Shown: positions 16,695 through 25,200, counted from the first letter of the stretch. The stretch is 33,227 nucleotides of DNA from Pseudomonas sp. (GCF_030684895.1 NZ_JAUXXP010000021.1:1-33227); one strand, 5' to 3'. Notes: generated from the sequence alone by a model not told the origin. Numbers and translations are program-made.

Positions 16695-17830
16695 ACAGTA
16701 GTTTTGACCGTAACCTGTCCTCTGAAGACCTGCTGCGCCGCCGCGCAACCCTGCTGCAGCGTCTGCATATCGACGGTGTGTTGCTGCTGCTGCTGCTGAC
16801 ATTGGCCACCGGCAGCTTGTTTATCCTCTATTCGGCCAGCGGCAAGAACGTCGACATGCTGATCAAGCAGGCCAGCTCCTTCGGTATCGGCCTGGTCGGC
16901 ATGTTTATCATTGCCCAGTTCGAGCCGCGCTTTATGGCGCGTTGGGTGCCGCTGGCCTATCTCGGCGGGGTCGCCTTGCTGGTGGTGGTGGATGTCATGG
17001 GGCATAACGCCATGGGCGCCACGCGCTGGATCAATATCCCCGGGGTGATCCGCTTCCAGCCCTCGGAGTTTATGAAGATCATCATGCCAGCGACTATCGC
17101 CTGGTACCTGTCCAGTCGCAGCCTGCCGCCGCGGCTCAAGCATTTGTGCATCAGCCTGGCGATGATCATCGTGCCTTTTGTGCTGATACTGCTGCAGCCC
17201 GATTTAGGCACTTCGCTGCTGATCATTACCTCGGGTTTTTTTGTGTTGTTTATTGGTGGGCTGCAGTGGCGCTGGATTATCAGTGCGGTGGTGGCCGTGA
17301 TTCCGCTGGCCATCGGCATGTGGTTGTTTGTCCTGCGTGAATATCAGAAGCAGCGCGTGTTGACCTTCCTTAACCCGGAAAGCGATCCGCTGGGCAGTGG
17401 CTGGAATATTATCCAGTCCAAGGCCGCCATCGGCTCGGGTGGGGTGTGGGGCAAGGGCTGGCTGCTCGGTACCCAGTCGCATTTGGACTTTCTGCCGGAG
17501 AGTCATACCGACTTTATCATCGCCGTGCTGGCTGAGGAATTTGGCCTGGTTGGCGTGTGTTTGTTACTGCTGGTGTACATGCTGTTGATCGCGCGCGGCC
17601 TGGTGATTACCGTGCAAGCGCAGACGCTGTTCGGTAAGCTTCTCGCCGGCGCGCTGACCATGACCTTCTTCGTATACGTCTTCGTCAATATCGGCATGGT
17701 CAGCGGCCTGCTGCCGGTGGTGGGCGTACCGCTGCCGTTTATCAGCTACGGCGGCACCTCGCTGATCACCCTGCTGGCAGGGTTTGGAATTTTGATGTCG
17801 ATCCACACTCATCGTAAGTGGATGACATAG
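16691..17830 (+). CDS. mrdB: Rod-shape protein RodA (SEDS glycosyltransferase)
   Basis: Polymerises lipid II into glycan strands in the elongasome, in complex with PBP2. The 379-residue protein has about ten membrane segments. The catalytic acidic residue of SEDS proteins is visible as Asp274 in FLPESHTDFIIAVLAEEFGL. The conserved QPSEFMKI (123-130), QPDLGTS (169-175) and C-terminal PLPFISYGGTSL motifs are all present. Its start overlaps the mrdA stop by 4 bases, consistent with stoichiometric coupling of the two partners. Confidence 0.97.
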   Translation: MNSSFDRNLSSEDLLRRRATLLQRLHIDGVLLLLLLTLATGSLFILYSASGKNVDMLIKQASSFGIGLVGMFIIAQFEPRFMARWVPLAYLGGVALLVVVDVMGHNAMGATRWINIPGVIRFQPSEFMKIIMPATIAWYLSSRSLPPRLKHLCISLAMIIVPFVLILLQPDLGTSLLIITSGFFVLFIGGLQWRWIISAVVAVIPLAIGMWLFVLREYQKQRVLTFLNPESDPLGSGWNIIQSKAAIGSGGVWGKGWLLGTQSHLDFLPESHTDFIIAVLAEEFGLVGVCLLLLVYMLLIARGLVITVQAQTLFGKLLAGALTMTFFVYVFVNIGMVSGLLPVVGVPLPFISYGGTSLITLLAGFGILMSIHTHRKWMT

Positions 17831-17844
17831 GCTTGATTGGGATT

Positions 17845-18864
17845 ATGAATTCAATGCAAAACGCGCGTGGTTGGATGGTACGTACTGCACCTTGGCTGGC
17901 GTTGGCTGGGGTGTGCGCCGTGGTTCAGCCCTCGCAGGCTGGGGATTATCAGCAATCACCGCAGGTAGCTGAGTTTGTCGGCGAAATGACCCGTGACTAT
18001 GGCTTTGCCAGCGAACAACTGGTCGGACTGTTCGCCCAGGTCGAGCGCAAGCAGGCGATCCTCGATGCCATCTCGCGCCCGGCGGAGAAGGCCAAGCCGT
18101 GGAAGGATTACCGACCGATCTTTATCACCGACAAGCGCATCAGCAAGGGTGTCGAGTTCTGGAGGCAGCACGAGGACACCCTGGCCCGTGCCGAAGCTGA
18201 ATACGGCGTGCCGGCACAGGTGATTGTGGCGATCATCGGCGTGGAAACCTTCTACGGTGGCAATACCGGCAGCTGGCGGGTGATGGATGCGCTGTCGACC
18301 CTGGCCTTCGATTACCCGCCGCGTGCGCCGTTCTTCCGCAAGGAGCTGCGCGAGTTCCTTCTGCTGACCCGTGAAGAGCAGGTCGAGCCCCTGAGCATGG
18401 CCGGCTCTTACGCCGGAGCCATGGGGCTGCCGCAGTTTATGCCGAGCAGCTTCCGTGCCTACGCCGTGGATTTTGACGGCGACGGCCATATCAATATCTG
18501 GAACAATCCGGCTGATGCCATCGGCAGTGTCGCCAGCTACTTCAAACGCCACCACTGGCAGCCAGGGCAGCCAGTGGTCAGCGCCGCTACCATCAAGGGC
18601 GCGCAGGCTGAGCAAGGCCTGACTGTGGGGTTGGACCCGGTAAAGAATGTCGCTGAGCTGCGTGCGCTTGGCTGGACCAGCGCGGACCCGCTGGCTGACG
18701 ATTTGCCGGTAACCGCCTTCCGTCTGGACGGTGCAGAGGGCGCCGAGCACTGGCTGGGGCTGCCTAACTTCTTTGTCATCACCCGCTACAATCGCAGTGT
18801 GATGTATGCCATGGCGGTCAATCAGCTGGCCGAGTTGCTGGTTGATGCACGGGGTAAGAATTGA
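17845..18864 (+). CDS. mltB: Lytic murein transglycosylase B family (MltB/SltB1)
   Basis: Cleaves the MurNAc-GlcNAc bond with formation of 1,6-anhydro ends. It is 339 residues from this start, with a signal peptide ending near PSQA-GD. There is no lipobox, so it should be a soluble periplasmic form, as P. aeruginosa SltB1 is. The catalytic Glu134 lies in IIGVETFYGG, and the SYAGAMGLPQFMPSSF and DFDGDGHINIWNNPADAIGSVASYF stretches are the MltB signatures. The start is uncertain: ATGs at 17845, 17854 and 17875 are all in frame, as is 17818 inside rodA. It is part of the rod-shape/peptidoglycan run and ends in TGATG with rlpA. Confidence 0.94.
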   Translation: MNSMQNARGWMVRTAPWLALAGVCAVVQPSQAGDYQQSPQVAEFVGEMTRDYGFASEQLVGLFAQVERKQAILDAISRPAEKAKPWKDYRPIFITDKRISKGVEFWRQHEDTLARAEAEYGVPAQVIVAIIGVETFYGGNTGSWRVMDALSTLAFDYPPRAPFFRKELREFLLLTREEQVEPLSMAGSYAGAMGLPQFMPSSFRAYAVDFDGDGHINIWNNPADAIGSVASYFKRHHWQPGQPVVSAATIKGAQAEQGLTVGLDPVKNVAELRALGWTSADPLADDLPVTAFRLDGAEGAEHWLGLPNFFVITRYNRSVMYAMAVNQLAELLVDARGKN

Positions 18865-19868
18865 TGTCGCGTTTACCATTCAAATTGGTTGCCTATGGCA
18901 GCCTGGCGCTGCTGCTGGCCAGCTGCTCATCCACCCGTACGCCGCAACCGGTTACACCAGTGCAGCCGGGGGGGGCGATTTCCGGTCCGGGTGATTTCAA
19001 CCGTCCACACAAGGATGGCGCGCCCTGGTGGGATGTCGATGTGTCGCGGATTCCCGATGCCGTGCCGATGCCGCATTACGGCCCGGTCAAGGCCAGCCCC
19101 TACACCGTGTTCGGCAAGCAGTACTACCCGATTCCCGATGCCCGTCGTTACCAGGCGGTCGGCCCGGCGTCCTGGTATGGCACCAAGTTCCACGGTCAGG
19201 CCACCGCCAACGGTGAAACCTACGACCTGTACGGCATGACCGCCGCACACAAAACCCTGCCGCTGCCCAGCTACGTGCGCGTAACCAACCTGGAAAACGG
19301 CAAAAGCGCGATTCTGCGGGTCAACGACCGTGGGCCGTTCTATTCCGATCGGATTATCGACCTGTCGTTCGCTGCGGCGAAGAAGCTCGGCTATGCCGAA
19401 AGCGGCACCGCACGGGTCAAGGTCGAGGGTATTGATCCACACGAATGGTGGGCTCAGCAGGGCCGTCCGGTGCCGATGGTATTGGCTGCACCACAGCAGG
19501 TCGCGCAGGCCAAGCCGGTTGCGCAACCCATCGCGCAGCCGGTTGAGCAGTATTCACCGCCCCCGCAGCAGCATGCCGCCGCGGTGCTCCCCGTGCAGAT
19601 TGACGCAAAAAAAAACGCTTCAGTCGCAGCCTCTGGCCTGTATCTCCAAGTGGCCGCCTTCGCCAATCCGGACGCTGCGGAGCTCCTCAAGGCCAAGCTG
19701 AGCGAGACGGTGGCTGCCCCGGTGTTCGTCAGCTCAGTGGTGCGCAACCAGCAGATCTTGCACCGCGTGCGCCTGGGGCCGGTGAGCAATCAGATCGAGG
19801 CTGAGCGGCTGCAGGATAGCGTGCGTCTGGCCAACCTCGGTGAGCCAACCCTGGTCAAGGCCGACTGA
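18864..19868 (+). CDS. rlpA: Septal/rare lipoprotein A, lytic transglycosylase with SPOR domain
   Basis: Outer-membrane lipoprotein that in P. aeruginosa cleaves naked glycan strands left by amidases at the septum. The product is 334 residues. It has a lipobox LASC (Cys21), a double-psi beta-barrel domain (about 98-190), a Pro/Gln/Ala-rich linker (about 205-245) and a C-terminal SPOR domain (about 253-334) that binds denuded glycan. Expected catalytic residues are present: Glu118 and Asp121 in NGETYDLYG, His129, and Asp155 in VNDRGPF. The ATG at 18864 overlaps the mltB stop. A run of nine A (19607-19615) sits just before the SPOR domain (see findings). Confidence 0.95.
   Translation: MSRLPFKLVAYGSLALLLASCSSTRTPQPVTPVQPGGAISGPGDFNRPHKDGAPWWDVDVSRIPDAVPMPHYGPVKASPYTVFGKQYYPIPDARRYQAVGPASWYGTKFHGQATANGETYDLYGMTAAHKTLPLPSYVRVTNLENGKSAILRVNDRGPFYSDRIIDLSFAAAKKLGYAESGTARVKVEGIDPHEWWAQQGRPVPMVLAAPQQVAQAKPVAQPIAQPVEQYSPPPQQHAAAVLPVQIDAKKNASVAASGLYLQVAAFANPDAAELLKAKLSETVAAPVFVSSVVRNQQILHRVRLGPVSNQIEAERLQDSVRLANLGEPTLVKAD
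19607..19616 (+). repeat. A9 homopolymer with in-frame A_AAA_AAC slippery heptamer in rlpA
   Basis: Codons GCA AAA AAA AAC (19605-19616) give nine consecutive A. Relative to the rlpA frame both A_AAA_AAA and A_AAA_AAC heptamers are in register for -1 slippage. The -1 frame stays open to a stop at 19699-19701. Confidence 0.6.
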
Positions 19869-19907
19869 CGGGGCACTTCTGCTGCTTCTGCGGGACTAAA
19901 CAAACAA

Positions 19908-19933
19908 CTCCGGCCAGCCATGGTTGGCCGGAG
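19908..19933. terminator. Hairpin between rlpA and dacC
   Basis: A stem ctccggcca/tggccggag (19908-19916 and 19925-19933) with an 8-base loop. On the + strand no T-run follows. On the minus strand it is followed by ttgtttgttt, but no minus-strand gene ends here. It may be an attenuating or mRNA-stabilising hairpin separating rlpA from dacC. Confidence 0.4.
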
Positions 19934-19990
19934 GGATCAGCTACTTATGCCCACTGGGCCTGTTCGACCATCAGCAATCTAGAGAGACGG

Positions 19991-21166
19991 ATGAATATCA
20001 CCAGCTTTGCGCAACGCGTTTTCCTGTCACTTTTCCTGCTCAGCGCATCGACTGTCTGGGCCAATCAGCAAGTGATTCCTTCGGCGCCGCAGTTGGCTGC
20101 CAAATCCTATGTGCTGCTGGATGCCGCCAGCGGCAAGGTGCTGGTGGAAAACAACGGTGACCAGCGTCTGCCGCCAGCCAGCCTGACCAAACTGATGACG
20201 GCTTACATCGCCACCCTGGAAATTCGCAAGGGCAAGATCGGCGAGCAGGACCTGGTGCCAATCAGCGAGCACGCCTGGCGGACCGGTGGTGCCGCATCCG
20301 GTGGTTCGACCATGTTCCTGCCGCTCAACAGCCAGGCCACCGTGGATGACCTGCTGCACGGCGTGATCATTCAATCCGGCAATGACGCCAGTATCGCCCT
20401 GGCCGAGTACATCGCCGGCAGCGAAGACGCCTTCGCCGACATGATGAACGAGACCGCTGCGCGCCTAGGCATGAGCAATAGCCACTTTATGAATGCCACC
20501 GGTCTGCCCCATCCGGAGCATTACTCCAGTGCCCATGACATGGCTGTCCTGGCTCGCGCCATCATCAACGAAGACCAGCAGCACTATGCGATCTATGCGC
20601 AGAAGGAATTCCTCTGGAACAACATCAAGCAGGGCAATCGCAATCTGCTGCTGTGGCGCGACAAGACCGTTGATGGTCTGAAGACCGGTCACACTCAGGA
20701 AGCCGGCTATTGCCTGGTGGCGTCCGCTGTACGTGATGGCGCGCGGATGATCACCTCGGTATTCGGTACCGTCAGCGAGTCGGCCCGTGCGGCAGAAACC
20801 CAGAAGCTGCTGACCTATGGCTTTCGCTTCTTCGAAACCCGCACCTTCTACAAGAAAGGCCAGGAGTTGGCCCAGGCCCAGGTGTGGAAAGGCGCCGTGC
20901 GTCAGGTCAAGGCTGGCCTGTCCACCGACCTGAGCCTGACCCTGCCGAAGGGCCAGCTGGAAAAACTGCAAGCCGGCATGGTCCTCAACCCGCAGCTCAC
21001 CGCCCCGATTGCCCAGGGTGATGTAATCGGCAAGGTTGAAGTGAAACTGGGTGAAGAAGTGGTGCACAGCGCCGATCTGATTGCTCTTGAGGCCGTTGAG
21101 GAAGGCAGTTTCTTCCGTCGCCTGTGGGATAGCATCAGCCTGTTCTTCTTCGGATTGTTTAACTGA
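19991..21166 (+). CDS. dacC: D-alanyl-D-alanine carboxypeptidase (PBP5/6 type)
   Basis: Removes the terminal D-Ala from peptidoglycan pentapeptides and so limits cross-linking. The 391-residue protein has a signal peptide ending near TVWA-NQQ (about residue 25). The class A low-molecular-weight PBP motifs are SLTK (Ser64-Lys67), SGN (129-131) and KTG (231-233). A PBP5 C-terminal domain (about 285-370) follows, ending in an amphipathic/hydrophobic tail (FFRRLWDSISLFFFGLF) that anchors it to the inner membrane. It is the last cell-wall gene of the run; a terminator separates it from ybeD. The name follows P. aeruginosa use; dacA would be the E. coli-style name. Confidence 0.95.
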   Translation: MNITSFAQRVFLSLFLLSASTVWANQQVIPSAPQLAAKSYVLLDAASGKVLVENNGDQRLPPASLTKLMTAYIATLEIRKGKIGEQDLVPISEHAWRTGGAASGGSTMFLPLNSQATVDDLLHGVIIQSGNDASIALAEYIAGSEDAFADMMNETAARLGMSNSHFMNATGLPHPEHYSSAHDMAVLARAIINEDQQHYAIYAQKEFLWNNIKQGNRNLLLWRDKTVDGLKTGHTQEAGYCLVASAVRDGARMITSVFGTVSESARAAETQKLLTYGFRFFETRTFYKKGQELAQAQVWKGAVRQVKAGLSTDLSLTLPKGQLEKLQAGMVLNPQLTAPIAQGDVIGKVEVKLGEEVVHSADLIALEAVEEGSFFRRLWDSISLFFFGLFN

Positions 21167-21180
21167 TAGCGTGACCAGCA

Positions 21181-21213
21181 CGCCCCTGCCGACCCGCAGG
21201 GGCGTTGTTGTTG
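21181..21213 (+). terminator. Intrinsic terminator after dacC
   Basis: A perfect 9-bp stem cgcccctgc/gcaggggcg (21181-21189 and 21196-21204) with a 6-base loop is followed by ttgttgttg. It ends about 27 bases before the ybeD start, so ybeD-lipB may depend on readthrough or on a promoter inside dacC. Confidence 0.7.
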
Positions 21214-21239
21214 CCACGGCTTACGAGGCCGTTACTGCC

Positions 21240-21515
21240 ATGACTCAACCTGACGTCAAATCGCACAAAATCGAATTCCCCTGCGCCGACTACCCGATCA
21301 AGGTGGTGGGCGACAGTGGTGCCAATTACAAAGACATGGTGATCGAAATCCTCAGCAAGCATGCCAAGGTCGATCTCAGTACCCTGGCCGAGCGCCAGAG
21401 CAGTAATGGCAAGTACACCACTGTGCAGCTGCACATCGAGGCAACCGGTGAAGACCAGTTGCGTGATATCAACAGCGCCCTGCGCGCGACCGGTATCGTC
21501 CATATGGTGCTCTGA
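21240..21515 (+). CDS. ybeD: YbeD/DUF493 family protein
   Basis: A 91-residue cytoplasmic protein with an ACT-like ferredoxin fold in known members. Core features are [15 protein letters not shown], the [18 protein letters not shown] strand and the final IVHMVL. It is almost always encoded next to lipB in gammaproteobacteria; its role is unknown, with regulation of lipoate metabolism a frequent suggestion. The ATG at 21240 has GAGG about 13 bases upstream. An earlier in-frame ATG at 21081 would lie within dacC and across the terminator. It overlaps lipB by TGATG. Confidence 0.93.
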   Translation: MTQPDVKSHKIEFPCADYPIKVVGDSGANYKDMVIEILSKHAKVDLSTLAERQSSNGKYTTVQLHIEATGEDQLRDINSALRATGIVHMVL

Positions 21516-22168
21516 TGAGCCTGCCGCTCGGCTTTCGTGAGCTGGGCCAGGTCGATTATCAGCCTACCTGGCATGCGATGCAGCGCTTTACCGACACGCG
21601 CGGTGTGGATACGCCAGACGAAATCTGGCTGCTTGAACACTCCCCGGTATTTACCCAAGGCCAGGCCGGCAAAGCCGAGCATGTGCTGTTTCCGGGCAAT
21701 ATTCCGGTGGTGCAGGTCGACCGTGGCGGTCAGGTTACCTACCACGGACCGGGCCAGCTGGTGGCTTACTTGCTGTTGGATGTGCGCCGTAGTGGTATTG
21801 GCGTGCGTGAGCTGGTCAGCCGCATTGAGCGCAGCCTGATTGATCTGCTCGCCAGCTATGGCGTCAGCGCCAATGCCAAGCCAGATGCACCGGGTGTTTA
21901 TGTAGATGGCGCGAAGATCGCTTCGCTCGGCCTGCGCATTCGCAACGGTCGTAGCTTCCATGGCCTGGCGCTGAATGTGGATATGGACCTGCAGCCGTTC
22001 CAGCGCATCAACCCCTGCGGTTATGCCGGTATGGCCATGACGCAGTTGGCCGATCTGGTGGCAGAGCCGATCGATATTTCCGAGGTCAGTGCGCGGCTGC
22101 GTGAGCAGCTGGTCAAGCACCTCGACTACGCACAGCAGCAGAGCCTGGCAGGCGCAATAGACTGCTAG
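21515..22168 (+). CDS. lipB: Octanoyl-[acyl-carrier-protein]-protein octanoyltransferase
   Basis: Moves octanoyl from ACP to the lipoyl domains of 2-oxoacid dehydrogenases and glycine cleavage H protein. The 217-residue protein has the conserved [14 protein letters not shown] segment (70-83, His77), Lys134 in [11 protein letters not shown], and Cys168 in NPCGYAGM, which forms the thioester. The start overlaps the ybeD stop. It is convergent with lipA, which carries out the next step, with a strong palindrome between them. Confidence 0.97.
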   Translation: MSLPLGFRELGQVDYQPTWHAMQRFTDTRGVDTPDEIWLLEHSPVFTQGQAGKAEHVLFPGNIPVVQVDRGGQVTYHGPGQLVAYLLLDVRRSGIGVRELVSRIERSLIDLLASYGVSANAKPDAPGVYVDGAKIASLGLRIRNGRSFHGLALNVDMDLQPFQRINPCGYAGMAMTQLADLVAEPIDISEVSARLREQLVKHLDYAQQQSLAGAIDC

Positions 22169-22185
22169 AGCGGTGTAGGGCAGAT

Positions 22186-22232
22186 ACACAAACGCCTGAC
22201 CCCAGGCAAAGCCCAGGGGCAGGCGTTTGTGT
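22186..22232. terminator. Bidirectional palindrome between lipB and lipA
   Basis: A long stem acacaaacgcctg.cccc (22186-22203) pairs with ggggcaggcgtttgtgt (22216-22232) with one bulged base and a 12-nt loop. It begins 18 bases after lipB and ends 8 bases before the lipA stop, so it most likely insulates the two convergent genes. No clear T-tract follows outside the stem; within the stem the arm itself ends in tttgtgt on both strands. Confidence 0.65.
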
Positions 22233-22239
22233 GGCTCAA

Positions 22240-23292
22240 TCAGTTCAGATTGAGGGCAGGAATCAGACTGTTATCGAGCTGTTGACCCGGCACTGGCACC
22301 GGAGCGGCCAGGCCCAGGTTGTTCTTCTCGAACACCTTGTCGGCACGGTAGCTGGAACGTACCAGCGGGCCGGCGGCCACTTCCATAAAGCCCTTCTGCA
22401 GGCCGATATCACGAAAACGATTGAACTCTTCCGGGGTGACCCAGCGCTTGACCGTCAGGTGGTTGCGCGTCGGTTGCAGGTACTGGCCGAGGGTGAGGAT
22501 GTCGACGTTGATGGCGCGCAGGTCATCCATGGTCTGGATGATCTCTTCGTCAGTTTCGCCCAGGCCGAGCATCAGGCTGGTCTTGGTCAGCACGGACGGA
22601 CGATGGCGTTTGGCATGTTCCAGCGCGCGCAAGGTCTTCTCGTAGCCGGCGCGCGGGTCGCGCACTTCATGGGTCAGGCGCTTGACCGTCTCGACGTTCT
22701 GCGCGAACACCTCAAGGCCGGAGTCGACCACGCGCTCGATGGCCTGCAGGTCGCCATCGAAGTCTGGGGTCAGGGCCTCGACCACTACGTGCGGGGTGTT
22801 CTCTTTGATCGCCCGTACGCAGGCGGCGTAGTGGCTGGCACCGCCGTCGTCCAGGTCGTCGCGATCCACCGAGGTCAGCACGATATAGCGCAGCGCCATC
22901 AGCTCCACTGACTTGGCGGTATTCTGCGGCTCTTCCAGGTCCAGCCAACCGTTGGGGTTACCGGTGTCCACGGCGCAGAAGCGGCAGGCGCGGGTGCACA
23001 CCGAGCCCATCAGCATGATGGTGGCGGTACCGTTGGACCAGCATTCACCCATGTTCGGGCAGTGGGACTCCTGGCACACAGTGCTCAGGCGGTGTTCGCT
23101 GACGTTGCGCTTGACCGCCTCGAAGCGGCTGCCGCCAGGCGCCTTGACGCGTAGCCACTTGGGTTTGGGCTCGAACACCTGAGGCTCACTGGAGGCGCGG
23201 CGCTTCTGGCCGTCCTTGATCGCGGTGATGCCTTGACTGGTACGGAATTTTTCGCCACTGGCGACGGTTTTAGGCGGGGAGGTATCGGACAT
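22240..23292 (-). CDS. lipA: Lipoyl synthase
   Basis: Radical-SAM enzyme that inserts two sulphur atoms into protein-bound octanoate. It has 350 residues. The auxiliary cluster motif is Cys73, Cys78 and Cys84 ([12 protein letters not shown]). The radical-SAM cluster is Cys99, Cys103 and Cys106 (CTRACRFC). The C-terminal RSSYRA motif supplies the conserved serine ligand. The ATG at 23292 is chosen over a TTG at 23298. It lies head-on to lipB and is the distal gene of the minus-strand cluster. Confidence 0.97.
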   Translation of the reverse strand: MSDTSPPKTVASGEKFRTSQGITAIKDGQKRRASSEPQVFEPKPKWLRVKAPGGSRFEAVKRNVSEHRLSTVCQESHCPNMGECWSNGTATIMLMGSVCTRACRFCAVDTGNPNGWLDLEEPQNTAKSVELMALRYIVLTSVDRDDLDDGGASHYAACVRAIKENTPHVVVEALTPDFDGDLQAIERVVDSGLEVFAQNVETVKRLTHEVRDPRAGYEKTLRALEHAKRHRPSVLTKTSLMLGLGETDEEIIQTMDDLRAINVDILTLGQYLQPTRNHLTVKRWVTPEEFNRFRDIGLQKGFMEVAAGPLVRSSYRADKVFEKNNLGLAAPVPVPGQQLDNSLIPALNLN

Positions 23293-23421
23293 CGGCAATC
23301 TGGGCTCCGCTAGAGGCTCCGTGGACGAGGCGGCTTGTGGCCGCCGCGCAGCTTATCACAGAAGCTGACCGTTCAGTCCGGCGGGCGCTGTGCGGTTCTG
23401 GCATCCACAAAGGAGGGCAGG

Positions 23422-23445
23422 CGCGCAGCGTTGTGGCGCTGCGCG
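23422..23445 (-). terminator. Hairpin after the second lytic transglycosylase gene
   Basis: A perfect 9-bp stem cgcgcagcg/cgctgcgcg (23422-23430 and 23437-23445) with a 6-base loop starts 4 bases beyond the stop codon at 23450. On the minus strand the following bases are pyrimidine-rich but not a U-run. Confidence 0.5.
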
Positions 23446-23449
23446 TGAC

Positions 23450-24733
23450 TTATCGGAGCTGCTGCAACAGCTCATAACTGGGGTAGCCATCGGCAGGTTG
23501 CCCCTTGGATTGCTGAAAGGCGCGCACGGCCTTGCGCGTGTTGGCGCCGATGATGCCGTCTGCCGGGCCTGGCTCGTAGCCTTTGCTGGCCAGTAGTTCC
23601 TGCAGTTCGATGCGCTCGCTACGCCCCAGTTGGCGGTCGTTGCGCGGCCAGGCGGCCTGCACGCCGGGGTTGCCATCCAGGGCATCGCTGAGCAGGCCGA
23701 TGGCCAGGGCGTAGGCGGTGGAGTTGTTGTACTTGAGGATGCTGCGGAAGTTGTTCAGCAGCAGGAAGGCCGGGCCGCGATGGCCAGCAGGCAGAAACAG
23801 CGTGGCCTGACTGTGTTCGTTAGCATCAATGGCTCTCACCGGGTTGATCCCGAGGATGCGCCACTGCGCCAGGGTGCGACGCACTTCCGGGTCGGCCAGG
23901 GCGTAATCGAAGCCTTGCGGCAGATTCACTTCAAAGCCCCAGGGTTGGCCGTTTTCCCAGCCCGAAGCTTGCAGGTAATGCGCGGCGGAGGCGAGGGCGT
24001 CGGGGGTGGAGTTCCACAGGTCACGCTTGCCATCGCCATCAAAATCCACGGCATGCTGGTTGAAGGTGGTCGGCATAAACTGGGTTTGCCCCATGGCGCC
24101 CGCCCATGAGCCGATCAGTCCTTGCGCTGGGCCGTCGCCGGCTTGCAGGATCTGCAGTGCGGCCAGCAACTGGCTACGCCAGAACACCTGGCGACGGCCG
24201 TCGTAGGCCAGGGTGGCGAGGGAGCGGATGACGTTATGGCTGCCGATATTGCTGCCGTAATTGCTTTCCATACCCCAGATCGCGATCAGCACTTCATGGT
24301 CGACAGCGTAGGCACTGCGAATGGCTTTCAGGGTCGGTCGATGCTGTGCCTTGAGCAGACGGCCCTGGGCGATGCGCGAGACGGACACGGCGCCATCGAT
24401 GTAGTCCCACACCGGACGGGTGAACTCTGGCTGGCTGTTGTCGGAGGTAACGACTCTGGGGTCCAGGGTGATGCCGGCGAATGTGCGGTCGAACAGTGCT
24501 GCGTCGATACCGGCGGCGATGGCATCGCTGCGCAGCAGGATGCGCCATTCATCGAAGCTGAGTAACGGGGTTGGGCTGCTGACAACGCTGGCGGCTGGGC
24601 TAGCGGGCGCTGCGCTGGTTGTGACTGGCGCGGCTGCAAGCGGCTGGGCCGGCGCTTCGGCGCAGGCAGTCAGAAGCAGTAGAAGGCAGGCGGTGGCGCT
24701 ATGGGACAGGCCCCGAAGAAGCAGGTAAGGCAT
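23450..24733 (-). CDS. MltB-family lytic transglycosylase lipoprotein with C-terminal peptidoglycan-binding domain
   Basis: A second member of the MltB family in this window. It has 427 residues, with a lipobox LLTAC (Cys24) followed by an Ala/Pro/Ser-rich linker (25-56). The catalytic domain runs from about 58 to 360 with Glu156 in AIWGMESNYGSN and the WAGAMGQTQFMPTTF and DFDGDGKRDLWNSTPDALASAAHYL signatures. A PG_binding_1 domain follows (about 367-427, YEPGPADGIIGANTRKAVRAFQ). This architecture matches P. aeruginosa SltB2/SltB3-type enzymes (SltG/SltH); I cannot say which. The ATG at 24733 gives the signal sequence; an upstream in-frame ATG at 24772 is less likely. Confidence 0.92.
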   Translation of the reverse strand: MPYLLLRGLSHSATACLLLLLTACAEAPAQPLAAAPVTTSAAPASPAASVVSSPTPLLSFDEWRILLRSDAIAAGIDAALFDRTFAGITLDPRVVTSDNSQPEFTRPVWDYIDGAVSVSRIAQGRLLKAQHRPTLKAIRSAYAVDHEVLIAIWGMESNYGSNIGSHNVIRSLATLAYDGRRQVFWRSQLLAALQILQAGDGPAQGLIGSWAGAMGQTQFMPTTFNQHAVDFDGDGKRDLWNSTPDALASAAHYLQASGWENGQPWGFEVNLPQGFDYALADPEVRRTLAQWRILGINPVRAIDANEHSQATLFLPAGHRGPAFLLLNNFRSILKYNNSTAYALAIGLLSDALDGNPGVQAAWPRNDRQLGRSERIELQELLASKGYEPGPADGIIGANTRKAVRAFQQSKGQPADGYPSYELLQQLR

Positions 24734-24815
24734 GGTGATCTCGGCACATTTTGCAGGCCGTAACCTTAGCATGATTGAGCTGATGTGCGGGTGCTGGCGG
24801 GCTGTGGCGGGCTTT

Positions 24816-24974
24816 TCAGGCAGCCAGAACGGATGAAGCCTCCCAGTTTTGCTGGGAGGCTTCGCGGCGGTAGCTGCCTTTGCCTTTGCTCGGCGTTTCC
24901 TGGCGTGAGCGAAACAGCGGCTGGGCTATCAGGGATTTGGCCTTGTTGGGGCCGCGTTTGGCTTTCTTCGCCAT
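24816..24974 (-). CDS. arfA: Alternative ribosome-rescue factor ArfA
   Basis: A 52-residue basic protein. Rescues ribosomes stalled on mRNAs without a stop codon by recruiting release factor 2, as a backup to trans-translation. The ArfA signature is clear: AQPLFRSRQE (17-26), KGKGSYRR (30-37) and NWEAS (43-47). The lysine-rich start MAKKAKRGPNKAKS fits the Pseudomonas form. The ATG at 24974 has GAGGAA (24980-24985) at a 5-base spacing. In E. coli, arfA mRNA is cut or terminated at a hairpin within the gene, so its full product is tagged and degraded while tmRNA works. Here a perfect hairpin (24835-24863) covers codons 38-47, consistent with the same control. It lies between holA and a lytic transglycosylase gene, downstream of a palindromic repeat. 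Confidence 0.9.
   Translation of the reverse strand: MAKKAKRGPNKAKSLIAQPLFRSRQETPSKGKGSYRREASQQNWEASSVLAA
24835..24863 (-). promoter_or_regulatory. Intragenic hairpin in arfA (predicted non-stop/RNase III control)
   Basis: gaagcctcccag (24835-24846) and ctgggaggcttc (24852-24863) form a perfect 12-bp stem with a 5-base loop, entirely within the coding sequence and 19 bases before its end. No U-run follows on the minus strand, so cleavage by a double-strand-specific RNase seems more likely than termination. Confidence 0.8.
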
Positions 24975-25060
24975 GACGTTTCCTCGGCAAATGACCTGCA
25001 CGTCGCAGGCGGGCGAAGCATGATCCGCGCTCGGCAAAAAGTCCAGAGCCTGGGTGGTTG

Positions 25061-25200
25061 CAGGCCGTTGAGAAACGTTGGCGAGGCAGCTAGCGCAAGG
25101 CAAAAACAGGCGAGGAAGCGGAGTGTACGAGTTGTACATGAGCATTCCGAGCCTGTTTTTAACGCCGCGATGGCAACGTAGGTAGTTTTTCAACGGCCTG
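25061..25200. repeat. Palindromic MITE-like element, copy 2
   Basis: A 140-bp palindrome. The outer arms caggccgttgagaaac (25061-25076) and the complement at 25185-25200 match at 15 of 16 positions. The 70-bp core (25096-25165) is shared with copy 1 apart from 4 bases, while the outer arms are unrelated in sequence to those of copy 1. Its right end touches the holA TAG stop (25201-25203), in the same orientation relative to the stop codon as copy 1. Confidence 0.85.
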
